Assembly: GCF_000340565.2 (NCBI RefSeq)
Contig: NZ_CP007203.1
Coordinates: 2,206,147-2,270,146 of the forward strand
Direction: 5' to 3'
Source of the DNA: Nodularia spumigena CCY9414
GTDB lineage: Bacteria > Cyanobacteriota > Cyanobacteriia > Cyanobacteriales > Nostocaceae
Length of the DNA stretch: 64,000 nt
Part shown: positions 15,588 to 23,066 of the stretch, in pieces
Layout of the letters: each line of letters begins with the position of its first letter
Position numbering within the stretch: position 1 is the first letter of the stretch
The notes under the pieces: model-generated
The model's input: only the letters and a program-made list of their open reading frames with translations
What the model was told of the DNA's origin: nothing
The model's database searches: none
Position numbers and translations under genes: made by a program

Positions 15588-17547
15588 CAGTTTTAAGCGG
15601 GAGCAACGCGATTTTGTGAGGTCGGGGGGAAAACAAGCGATCGCTAAAAACTATATTTTAGTATATTTAACATATTTATACAATTAAAGCAGTAATAACA
15701 CTGGAGTAAATTCCTGTTTCCATTCGAGGAGATAAATAGGACTCGTTTTTTGGGCAAAAAAAGGTAGGATTCCCAAATAGTAAAGGTTTTGATATCTGAC
15801 ATCAAAACAGGGAGTGCCTACACAGAATGAAAAATAGTATATATTCTAGCTTCGATTTAAACAAATCTTTAGGACAGTTTCAAGAAAAAGTTACGAAACT
15901 TTTAGAATTAACGAATATATCAGAATGGGATGGACGCGTTTTCAAGGAACGAGAGGAAAAAATTAGAGAATCTGCATTAGTTTTAGCAGGAGAATGTACA
16001 GCTTTGTTACTGCATAAGCTGTCAAAATCTGAAGAGTTTTTGGATAAAGCAATGCAGGAGACACAAGGATGGTGGCAGACTAACACGCAAAAACATGGTT
16101 GCAAAAAGCGCCAAATATTAACAATTGGTAACGTAGAAGTAAGTTTAAAATTACCTTATGTAGTTGAACGTTCAACTCAACCAAAGAAAAATCAAAAAAT
16201 CTTAAATGAAGGATTTTGCCCATTCTTAAGATATTTAGGAATGTCCGAGGGTTTAACCCCTGGTGTTTTCTCGAAGATTGCCCAATATGGTGCAATTGCT
16301 GGCTCTTTTGAAGCAGCGCGTACAACACTAATAGATTGGGGCATAAATATCAGCCTAAAACGCATAGAATGGCTAACATATTACTTTGGTAAAATTGGCA
16401 TAAATTTACGTCAATCGAAAATAAACAGTTTAGAGGTTGGCAATTTACCGACAACTAATATTCTTAAAGACCAGCGTGTTGTCATCGCTGTAGACGGTGG
16501 TCGTACCCGAATTCGGATCAATAATAAAGGTAGGCCTAAGCTTAAGACTAACCGTGTAGGCTATACAGGAGAATGGGTTGAGCCTAAATTATTAACTATT
16601 TATGTGGTAAATGAGCAAGGTGAAAAAATTAAGAATGGCGAGATTCCTATTACTAACGATGGGACTTACTCAGGATTTGAAGGATTTTTACAAATGTTAG
16701 AGATGTACTTGGTTAATTTAGGCATTAGTCAGGCAAAACAGGTTTTATTAATTGCGGATGGTGCAGAATGGATATGGATACATATCCCTCCGTTATTAAA
16801 AAAATTAAACTGCCCAAATCAAACTTATCAGTTATTAGATTTTTATCACGCGGCATCACATTTACAAGACTTCGCTGATGCTGCATTTAGCACAAAAGAT
16901 GAACGCCAACAATGGTTTAAGAAGGCGCGAAAAACTTTAAAGAAAGGTCAGGCATTAGGTTTAATCAGAAACATGAATGAATTTATTCATGGAGCGACCG
17001 GGGAACGTCTAAAAATTTTAGTCCGAGAGAGAAATTATATTTTAAAAGCTTACCGACGGAGACTTTTAAAATATAACGAAGTTGCATCTCAAAAGCTCCC
17101 TCTTGGCAGTGGCGCGGTTGAAAGTTTAATTCGTCAAGTTGTTAATTTACGCATGAAAGGTAACAGTAAGTTTTGGCTGAAAAATCATGCCGAAATCATG
17201 TTACATCTTCGATGTCAATGGATAGCTAAAACTTGGGATAATTTTTGTGATTCTATATTTAATTCCTTTATTAAACCCAGAACTGCTTGATATATTTTAT
17301 ACAGTAATCTCAAGTTAACCGGAATAATTGTCATAATAAATACTAAATGTAAGCGATTGAGCGCCAATATTTTTTAAACCAATCACTCTATCTCTTTACC
17401 AATAACCTTTTGACATTCATTCAAAAGATTTTTTGTCCTGCCTACCACTTGCCTTTCAGGTATTAAAAATACTAAGTGCTTAAATTTATTTATTAGCGAT
17501 CGCACCAACCTCACAAAATCGCGTTGCTCCCGTTTTAAGCTGTCTTT
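15588..17547 (+). mobile_element. ISKra4-family insertion sequence region with flanking inverted repeats
   Basis: The transposase gene (15827-17290) lies between inverted copies of a roughly 50-bp sequence: 15588-15636 and 17495-17547. The conserved core, 24 bp beginning GGGAGCAACGCGATTTTGTG, is identical, and each copy continues to GCGATCGCTAA. I cannot tell whether these are the IS ends or a dispersed Nostoc repeat that flanks it; the exact IS termini and target duplication were not found. It separates the 14-15 kb operon from the exonuclease gene. Confidence 0.6.
15827..17290 (+). CDS. ISKra4-family transposase
   Basis: 487 residues, intact. DDE-type residues are visible: Asp in VVIAVDGGRTRIR, Asp in VLLIADGAEWIW and Glu in LPLGSGAVESLIRQ. 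LLDFYHAASHLQDFADA and the arrangement GSGAVES are typical of the ISKra4 group common in cyanobacteria. The N-terminal 200 residues are the DNA-binding part. As the frame is uninterrupted the element could still be active, unlike the IS4-family copies in this window. Confidence 0.88.
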   Translation: MKNSIYSSFDLNKSLGQFQEKVTKLLELTNISEWDGRVFKEREEKIRESALVLAGECTALLLHKLSKSEEFLDKAMQETQGWWQTNTQKHGCKKRQILTIGNVEVSLKLPYVVERSTQPKKNQKILNEGFCPFLRYLGMSEGLTPGVFSKIAQYGAIAGSFEAARTTLIDWGINISLKRIEWLTYYFGKIGINLRQSKINSLEVGNLPTTNILKDQRVVIAVDGGRTRIRINNKGRPKLKTNRVGYTGEWVEPKLLTIYVVNEQGEKIKNGEIPITNDGTYSGFEGFLQMLEMYLVNLGISQAKQVLLIADGAEWIWIHIPPLLKKLNCPNQTYQLLDFYHAASHLQDFADAAFSTKDERQQWFKKARKTLKKGQALGLIRNMNEFIHGATGERLKILVRERNYILKAYRRRLLKYNEVASQKLPLGSGAVESLIRQVVNLRMKGNSKFWLKNHAEIMLHLRCQWIAKTWDNFCDSIFNSFIKPRTA

Positions 17548-17587
17548 CTTTTTCCAATAGCCCAATATTTACAAGTGGGAAAATCTG

Positions 17588-18280
17588 ATGAAGCTACTCA
17601 TAATAGACACCGAAACCGCAGACAACGAAAACACACCCTGCGAAATTTCTGCCACGCTCTACCAAGTTGAGGAGTATTCGGGAGCGATCGCCAGTGTTTC
17701 AAGTTTGATTCCAGTTGAAGCAAATAGCGCCCAGGCGATCAATGGGATTTGCCCAGAATTAACCCAGGCAGCACATCCCATTTATCAGCCCTCGCTTGCA
17801 CTTCTGCGAGAAATGTCCGCGATCGCTGATTATGGAGTTGCTTTTAATGCCGAATTTGATTCTGGCGTGGTTAATCAATTCTTCCCGGATTTAATCAATC
17901 AGCCCTGGCTATGTGCAATGCGTGATTTTGATTGGGGCTACCACAGCATAAATTCACATGGCGGTTACAAGCTGACTGACCTCGCCCTTTGGCTGGGGAT
18001 TGGAATTAGCACTGTCCACCGCGCAGCAGATGATGTTCGGTTGTTGGTCGAGTGTTTTAATCGTCACAAAAATGTATCAAAGTTGGTAAATGATGCGATC
18101 GCCCTAGCTCAATCACCGATAGTGGAAATCAAAGCACTGGTGAGCTACGAAGACCGTCATAAAGCGAGTAAAGCTAAGTTTGCTTGGGATGGCGAACGCA
18201 GAATTTGGCACAAATCAATTCGTAAGTGCCTTTTAGATAATTTTGTTCAGTCCCTTGATTTTGATGTGAGCGTTGTATAA
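17588..18280 (+). CDS. 3'-5' exonuclease, DEDDh family, with DUF5710-like tail
   Basis: 230 residues. Exonuclease motifs in order: I in LLIIDTETAD (Asp-x-Glu), II in GVAFNAEFDSGVV, III in STVHRAADDVRLL (His-x-Ala-x-x-Asp), so the catalytic set DEDDh is complete, as in the proofreading epsilon subunit or RNase T. The C-terminal 50 residues (LVSYEDRHKASKAKFAWDGE then RRIWHKSI) look like a DUF5710-type module seen on plasmid primases and nucleases. Likely works in replication or repair of the plasmid-like module. Confidence 0.82.
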   Translation: MKLLIIDTETADNENTPCEISATLYQVEEYSGAIASVSSLIPVEANSAQAINGICPELTQAAHPIYQPSLALLREMSAIADYGVAFNAEFDSGVVNQFFPDLINQPWLCAMRDFDWGYHSINSHGGYKLTDLALWLGIGISTVHRAADDVRLLVECFNRHKNVSKLVNDAIALAQSPIVEIKALVSYEDRHKASKAKFAWDGERRIWHKSIRKCLLDNFVQSLDFDVSVV

Positions 18281-18337
18281 CAACGATTCCCAAAGGCAGT
18301 TTCATACTGTCTTTATTTTTTCTAACACTTGAAAACT

Positions 18338-18685
18338 ATGAACAAAATCACCCACCAACTAACCCAAGTAGAGCATTTAGAACGCATTGCAAAAGTAGAA
18401 GTAATCACCAGGAGACGACGCACAATGAAGCGAAAAACGCACAATTTTGTTAACCAATCTCTGGCAACAATTGCACTTTATTCAATTGTGATCACCGGAT
18501 TCTTAGGTGTAGCAGCTTTGGGTTGTTGGGGTTTTGAAATTATTGACAATAACTCCAGACCCACAATACTCCGGGGGCATGATTGGCAAGCTCAGAAAAA
18601 TGTTTGTCTGGGCGGCATGGCGGTAGCATTCTCTGGATTTCTAGGGAGCGCTTTATTGGGTGCTTGTTTGGGAAGTGAAGAGTGA
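18338..18685 (+). CDS. hypothetical two-TM membrane protein
   Basis: 115 residues from ATG 18338 (TTG 18329 also in frame). A basic N-terminal region (ITRRRRTMKRKTH) precedes two hydrophobic segments, about TIALYSIVITGFLGVAALGC and MAVAFSGFLGSALLGACLG. Its TGA overlaps the GTG of the next small gene. Not recognised. Confidence 0.55.
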   Translation: MNKITHQLTQVEHLERIAKVEVITRRRRTMKRKTHNFVNQSLATIALYSIVITGFLGVAALGCWGFEIIDNNSRPTILRGHDWQAQKNVCLGGMAVAFSGFLGSALLGACLGSEE

Positions 18686-18828
18686 AAAGATTTGCTTTTG
18701 GATTGATGGCAGGTATGGTAATTGGGCTGGGTGGTTCGGCGTACTCCTTTAGTGCGATTGCGAGTAACGAAACAGTTAGGTTTGGGTACTGTCAAATTTG
18801 GCGAATGGAGCAATGGTTTAAAAAGTAA
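18682..18828 (+). CDS. 48-residue membrane or secreted peptide
   Basis: Starts with GTG 18682, which overlaps the upstream stop (GTGA). Sequence: basic start KRFAFGLMAGMVIGLGGSAY then SFSAIASNETVRFGYCQIWR and a short basic end. The first 27 residues form a signal peptide or membrane anchor; the rest is a small domain with one Cys and two Trp. Found only by reading the overlap; coupling and composition support it. Confidence 0.5.
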   Translation: MKRFAFGLMAGMVIGLGGSAYSFSAIASNETVRFGYCQIWRMEQWFKK

Positions 18829-18839
18829 AATCGTGGAAA

Positions 18840-19214
18840 TTAAGCGCTCAGTGCTTCTGGCTCTGTATCAGCTATTTCCGAAACCCGATGCAACCAATCT
18901 TGAGTTTGTCCTTGTGCAACTCGCTTTTGTTCAGCATCTGACCAAATGTTGTCCCAATGAAATAGCCAATGAGTCAAAACCCGACCTAAATCAACCAACT
19001 CTGCGGCTCGGTCAATATTGTCAGCTTTCACCATGTCGGGAACAGTCCACTCAAGAAAGTAACGACTTTCTTTTACCAGAGGCATCATCAAATCCTGGGA
19101 TGATGTCTCAGTCCACAAAAACTGAACTTGCTCCAGGTGTTCAGCCAAATGATGCAGGCGAGTAGAAACATCATCTTGCATAAAAATTTGTTGTTCTGGT
19201 GTCGGTGCGATCAT
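18840..19214 (-). CDS. hypothetical helical protein
   Basis: 124 residues, all-helical in appearance (STRLHHLAEHLEQVQFLWTE, AAELVDLGRVLTHWLFHWDN), acidic, soluble. It starts 3 bases after the stop of the gene at 19218, so the two are co-transcribed leftward. Family not recognised. Confidence 0.55.
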   Translation of the reverse strand: MIAPTPEQQIFMQDDVSTRLHHLAEHLEQVQFLWTETSSQDLMMPLVKESRYFLEWTVPDMVKADNIDRAAELVDLGRVLTHWLFHWDNIWSDAEQKRVAQGQTQDWLHRVSEIADTEPEALSA

Positions 19215-19217
19215 GTT

Positions 19218-19754
19218 TTATGCTGATATTTTTTCGCCAACCGCTTGATGAATGATTTGCTGCTTGAGCGAATCTGCTGCTACTGCGGCAATAGTTTCCC
19301 AATCTTGCGGTGTCAATAATAACTCTAACAACTCGCGTAATATTTTCTTATTAGATATGAACTCCTCACCATAAAGTTCATCATTTCTTAGCGCCAAAAT
19401 TAGAGATTGTCTTACTTTTGCTGTGGGCAATCTCAATTTTTCAAGTATTCTTGCTCTTGCTGTTTTAACGGCTATTTTTGTCGCTGTACCTAAATTCCAG
19501 TCATTAAGTAGCAAACGGACTTCTTTATTCAGGGAAATCCGTAAGGTTGTGAAACGCCCCATTAGTTCAAAGTTAAGCATGAGGTCGTCAAATGCACTTC
19601 CCCAATTTAATCCAGCACCAATATTACCGCCGACAAGCTCCTCAGCTTCCACAGCTTGCCCTAAACATTCCTCATCAAGTAACAAATCCATTGGGTTTAC
19701 TTGGTTATGTTGACCAGGGTTATTTTGATTTTCATTAAATTCGTGCTGATTCAT
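19218..19754 (-). CDS. hypothetical helical protein
   Basis: 178 residues. The N-terminal 50 are polar and probably flexible (NQHEFNENQNNPGQHNQ); the rest alternates amphipathic helices (TTLRISLNKEVRLLLNDWNL, LRLPTAKVRQSLILALR). Third gene of a leftward run (19767, 19218, 18840). No catalytic motif seen. Confidence 0.55.
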   Translation of the reverse strand: MNQHEFNENQNNPGQHNQVNPMDLLLDEECLGQAVEAEELVGGNIGAGLNWGSAFDDLMLNFELMGRFTTLRISLNKEVRLLLNDWNLGTATKIAVKTARARILEKLRLPTAKVRQSLILALRNDELYGEEFISNKKILRELLELLLTPQDWETIAAVAADSLKQQIIHQAVGEKISA

Positions 19755-19766
19755 TTACTTAACCCC

Positions 19767-20198
19767 TCATGTAGAAGAACGCCAAATTCCGTACTCAAAA
19801 TAAATCAAGTCATCGTAATCTTCATCTTCTCCCACATCAATCATGCCTTGGAGATCATAAAATTTTTCGGACCCTGGTAATGAGTGTAAACCTACTCTAC
19901 CGTTATAACCCAGTTCTAGACTACCGGTTCTAGCAAAGCTTAATAGAGCAGTACCAACACCTTTATAATTTGGTGGACGTTGGATCATCTCACGATTCCA
20001 AGGTGCAGAGGCAATGCCATCAACATAAATCAACCGTTGACCTTCTGCCAAGCGTGAACCATGCAGTTGAGTTTCGATGATCATCAAACCCTGGGTTTCG
20101 TCTTCGTACTCAATTGCATAGCCCTCTCGGTTTGGTTGCCTATTGATAACAAACTCAAGCTTAAATTCCCATTGGCGATGGGAATCGGAAATAATCAA
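19767..20198 (-). CDS. GNAT-like acetyltransferase fold protein
   Basis: 143 residues from a TTG at 20198. The stretch YKGVGTALLSFARTGSLELG then GRVGLHSLPGSEKFYDLQGM has the GNAT layout: an acetyl-CoA binding loop (here GVGTALL) and the following helix and strand ending in a Phe-Tyr pair. The usual QRxGxG/A is degenerate. Substrate unknown. The start codon lies 2 bases from that of the divergent gene at 20200, so one of the two starts may be further in. Confidence 0.55.
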   Translation of the reverse strand: MIISDSHRQWEFKLEFVINRQPNREGYAIEYEDETQGLMIIETQLHGSRLAEGQRLIYVDGIASAPWNREMIQRPPNYKGVGTALLSFARTGSLELGYNGRVGLHSLPGSEKFYDLQGMIDVGEDEDYDDLIYFEYGIWRSST

Positions 20199-20199
20199 A

Positions 20200-20427
20200 A
20201 TGGTATGGCTGATCCTTCAAGATTACCAATGTGACCGCACTCATCTCGATAATTATCAGAGATTTATTCTGACAACTATCTATGCACTGAAGCAAGGCTT
20301 TGTATTGGGGTATAAAGCCAATAACGAAAAGGTTAAGGAGTATCTGAAAAAACAACAAACTCAACTCACTCGCCAACAGTTTGATAATTGGATAGCTAAA
20401 TATGATCACCAAAGACCAACTATTTAA
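20200..20427 (+). CDS. hypothetical protein, first gene of membrane operon
   Basis: About 75 residues from ATG 20200. Helical, Gln and Tyr rich (NYQRFILTTIYALKQGFVLG, KVKEYLKKQQTQLTRQQFDN). It overlaps the start of the next gene by 26 bp. First of eight closely packed genes reaching 24596. Confidence 0.5.
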   Translation: MVWLILQDYQCDRTHLDNYQRFILTTIYALKQGFVLGYKANNEKVKEYLKKQQTQLTRQQFDNWIAKYDHQRPTI

Positions 20428-21286
20428 GCATTTCACACAATACACTCAAGAACAAATCTTGGATGCCTTACAAAAGTTGAGTAAATACGACACTAAGATT
20501 AAACCTGATGCAGATAAATTTTCCGATACTGTAATTGAGCAATTAGAACAAGTATTTGAATTGGGAAACCAATCAAAAAACCAGTTAGCTGCACAGGCCA
20601 CATTTACCAAAGAAGAAATTTTTGGACATTTCAACAGTGCCGGTTATTCCCCAGAACAAATTACTACTGCCCTGAAAAAGCTGAGTGAAAGCGACAAGCA
20701 AATTGACCACAATGCCAATGAATTTGGTGAGGGGATTTTGGAGAAGCTGGAAAATACTTTCGCTATACTCCAAGCTGCGATTAATGCTTATGGGGGTGCA
20801 TTGGATGTTGCTAAAGTCGAGGAATTAGCTACATCTATGGCTAATGAGCAAGCTATAGATATTCATCCTGAAGTATTCCGGGGAGTATTAGAAATTAAAT
20901 CTGCTGAAGCTGTGGCTAAAGCGGTAATTACTCATGAGTTGACCCAGGATATTTATCAGCAGACTCTGCGGGATTTAGATGCTAAAACTTTAGACCAAGC
21001 CAACCAACAAGCCGCAGAGAGAATAGCTTTGATGTCGCTGTTAAATAATCCAGAGACAGTCAAAGAAATTTTGGCGACCTACGGTATTAATAACCAAGCC
21101 GCACAACCCCAGATTATGGAAACTACAACAGCTTGTAGTTTGGATTTTGACCCTGATGCTTTCTTGCAGGAGGTGGGAGCAAAGGAAAAAAAGCCCAAGA
21201 CCATCCAAGATACGAGGCGGGTAGCTCAGAATTTACTGAGCAAATATCGGCTCAACTCAAGCGGTTTGAAAACAACCAATTCATGA
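20402..21286 (+). CDS. hypothetical protein with internal duplication
   Basis: 294 residues. The N-terminus contains two copies of a roughly 52-residue unit: TKDQLFKHFTQYTQEQILDA (from residue 3) and TKEEIFGHFNSAGYSPEQIT (from about 70), each ending in a helix such as VIEQLEQVFEL or ILEKLENTFAI. The middle is Ala-rich and helical; the tail is basic. Looks cytoplasmic; could be an adaptor. Its stop overlaps the next ATG (ATGA). Confidence 0.55.
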   Translation: MITKDQLFKHFTQYTQEQILDALQKLSKYDTKIKPDADKFSDTVIEQLEQVFELGNQSKNQLAAQATFTKEEIFGHFNSAGYSPEQITTALKKLSESDKQIDHNANEFGEGILEKLENTFAILQAAINAYGGALDVAKVEELATSMANEQAIDIHPEVFRGVLEIKSAEAVAKAVITHELTQDIYQQTLRDLDAKTLDQANQQAAERIALMSLLNNPETVKEILATYGINNQAAQPQIMETTTACSLDFDPDAFLQEVGAKEKKPKTIQDTRRVAQNLLSKYRLNSSGLKTTNS

Positions 21287-21759
21287 ACTATCTCAATCGC
21301 CACCCTATGACGGCTGTGTTCTTTTTCTTAGGATGTATTTTCTTGTCTATATCAGCCCCCAATATCAAATCCAATATTTCGACGATGGGGGAAATCCAAC
21401 AAGCAGTTAGAAAAAATTCCACCCAAGAATGGAAACTGAGAGCTTCACAACAAGCAGCCCAAGCCCAAGCAGAAATTGCTGAACAACGTTATCGGGATGG
21501 TTGCGTGATGGTTGTGGCCATGAATAATCCTGATTCGTTCACTTCTTTATCAGAGGGAGAGCCGGTCATTGATCATGTGCGGAATGTGCCTTTACCGATT
21601 GGCACAGTTGTCTGTGATGCTAATGGGAATACGGCTGTGATTATTAAAGGAGAAAACCAGCCAGTTACAGGAGAGATCGCTTTCACTGGCAATCAAGAAT
21701 TAATTGCTAACGTGCGACAAGAATTCAATAAAAATTACGCTCTACCTAACCTGAAATGA
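21283..21759 (+). CDS. hypothetical single-TM protein
   Basis: 158 residues. One membrane helix near the N-terminus (PMTAVFFFLGCIFLSISA), then a coiled region (KLRASQQAAQAQAEIAEQRY) and a compact strand-rich domain (LPIGTVVCDANGNTAVIIKG) with two Cys. Topology: short cytoplasmic tail, domain probably outside. ATGA overlaps on both sides with its neighbours. Confidence 0.55.
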   Translation: MNYLNRHPMTAVFFFLGCIFLSISAPNIKSNISTMGEIQQAVRKNSTQEWKLRASQQAAQAQAEIAEQRYRDGCVMVVAMNNPDSFTSLSEGEPVIDHVRNVPLPIGTVVCDANGNTAVIIKGENQPVTGEIAFTGNQELIANVRQEFNKNYALPNLK

Positions 21760-21968
21760 GTAACAACCCTAACAATTGCTATCAGCAGCAAGCAAAACAA
21801 GCTGCATTAGAACTGGATTTTGGATTGGGCTTGGCTACCAGTGAAGCTGAATGTAGAGATGCTATTAGTGCTGGCTTTGAAGCCATGCCAGAAGTTGATG
21901 TCAGCGATGAACCAGAAAATTCCATCTACAACCTCAACGAAATTCTAGACACTATTTCAACCCAATAA
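21756..21968 (+). CDS. small acidic hypothetical protein
   Basis: 70 residues, acidic, with two Cys (NNCYQQQAKQAALELDFGLG, SEAECRDAISAGFEAM). Starts inside the end of the previous gene and ends 2 bases before the next. Not recognised. Confidence 0.5.
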   Translation: MSNNPNNCYQQQAKQAALELDFGLGLATSEAECRDAISAGFEAMPEVDVSDEPENSIYNLNEILDTISTQ

Positions 21969-21970
21969 TT

Positions 21971-22651
21971 ATGACTCAAACAAAAAAGGGCGACCGGAAT
22001 AATGCCAGGACATTCATGAAAATTCTCTATTGGTTTGCCGTCGCAGTGGGACTTTGGTTTGCGTTTCTCAACATTCAGCCCTATGCGGAAGTTGTGAAAA
22101 TTGCTACCGAAATTGGCATAGTTAAAGACAATGCTTTACTGCAACTGGTGAACACCATACCCATAATCAACGGTTTGGCGAGAACTATAGGTTTGGCCTT
22201 CCATTGGTTTGTAGGATTAATTGTCTGGGTGACTATCCAAACCATTGAAGTATTTCCAGTCATTCTCAAGCGCGATCGCGTTTTCATGAAAACCATTATC
22301 AAGGAGTTGCAATCTTCAGAAAAGTTTGCGGAACGTGATGGTGATGACCCGACTTTGATAGCATTGAAGCGTTGGTACAATAACTTCCCTACACTAACGA
22401 TTACCAAAGCCAGAACTCTTTCACTGTTTGTTTACGCAGTAGATTTCTTAATTTGTACCGTTGTTTATCCTCCTGTAAATGGTGGTTTCGGCAGATTAAT
22501 GTTTATCTTAGTCTCTGGGCAGTGGAACCAAATTATTTGGGCAAACGTGTTCTTGCTTTTAGCAACTTTATTCGGAGTTGAGTTAATTATCAGGTTTTTG
22601 TTCTGGTTGGGTGAAATAGCTTACTACATGAAGGCGGCTCATTCACGTTAA
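21971..22651 (+). CDS. hypothetical polytopic membrane protein
   Basis: 226 residues with about five hydrophobic segments: near 16-35 (MKILYWFAVAVGLWFAFL), 60-105 (two, around LAFHWFVGLIVWVTIQTI), 150-170 (LSLFVYAVDFLICTVV) and 185-215 (IIWANVFLLLATLFGVELII), with a charged loop (LKRDRVFMKTIIKELQSSEK) between. It looks like a channel or anchor protein of the operon. No family recognised. Confidence 0.6.
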   Translation: MTQTKKGDRNNARTFMKILYWFAVAVGLWFAFLNIQPYAEVVKIATEIGIVKDNALLQLVNTIPIINGLARTIGLAFHWFVGLIVWVTIQTIEVFPVILKRDRVFMKTIIKELQSSEKFAERDGDDPTLIALKRWYNNFPTLTITKARTLSLFVYAVDFLICTVVYPPVNGGFGRLMFILVSGQWNQIIWANVFLLLATLFGVELIIRFLFWLGEIAYYMKAAHSR

Positions 22652-22654
22652 AAC

Positions 22655-23065
22655 ATGAAAATTATGAGAGAATCTTTAACTCCATCTCAATATCATTCCT
22701 ACATCAATTCTCAGGAGTGGAGAGCAAAACACAAAGATTGGCTACGTGCTTGCCACAACCGATGCTCAATGTTTCCCTGGATGCGGATTGGCCGCTACAA
22801 ATCAAAATACAACCGATATTCCATTCATCATACCGGGATTGGTTACACAAATTTGGGGAACGAGAAATTAGGAAGTGATGTTCTGCCGCTTTGTCCCTTT
22901 GCCCATTGGTTAATTCACGGAGGTAGGATGAAAGTCAAAGCCCCTTGGCAGCCAAACTTAGGTCAAAAAATTTTACATTTTTGGTGCGGATTACGACTAA
23001 AAAATAAGCAAATAGTAGTGTGTGCCTTGATCGGATTAGTTGTGTTTTACATTTTTGGTAATTGA
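22655..23065 (+). CDS. HNH-like protein with C-terminal TM
   Basis: 136 residues. NSQEWRAKHKDWLRACHNRC followed by YSIHHTGIGYTNLGNEKLGS and VLPLCPFAHWLIHGG resembles a minimal HNH nuclease: paired His, Asn, Cys and final His at suitable spacing. The usual second Cys pair of the zinc knuckle is incomplete, so activity is uncertain. A membrane helix ends the protein (IVVCALIGLVVFYIFG). Linked to the membrane operon. Confidence 0.5.
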   Translation: MKIMRESLTPSQYHSYINSQEWRAKHKDWLRACHNRCSMFPWMRIGRYKSKYNRYSIHHTGIGYTNLGNEKLGSDVLPLCPFAHWLIHGGRMKVKAPWQPNLGQKILHFWCGLRLKNKQIVVCALIGLVVFYIFGN

Positions 23066-23066
23066 A

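Noticed and set aside
17383-17565. 60-codon leftward frame beside the ISKra4 element
   Set aside because: It lies over the inverted repeat shared with 15588; the same peptide start is produced at the other copy, so it is repeat-derived.
18722-19165. Rightward frame opposite the 18840 and 19218 genes
   Set aside because: It runs antisense to better genes and lacks a ribosome site.
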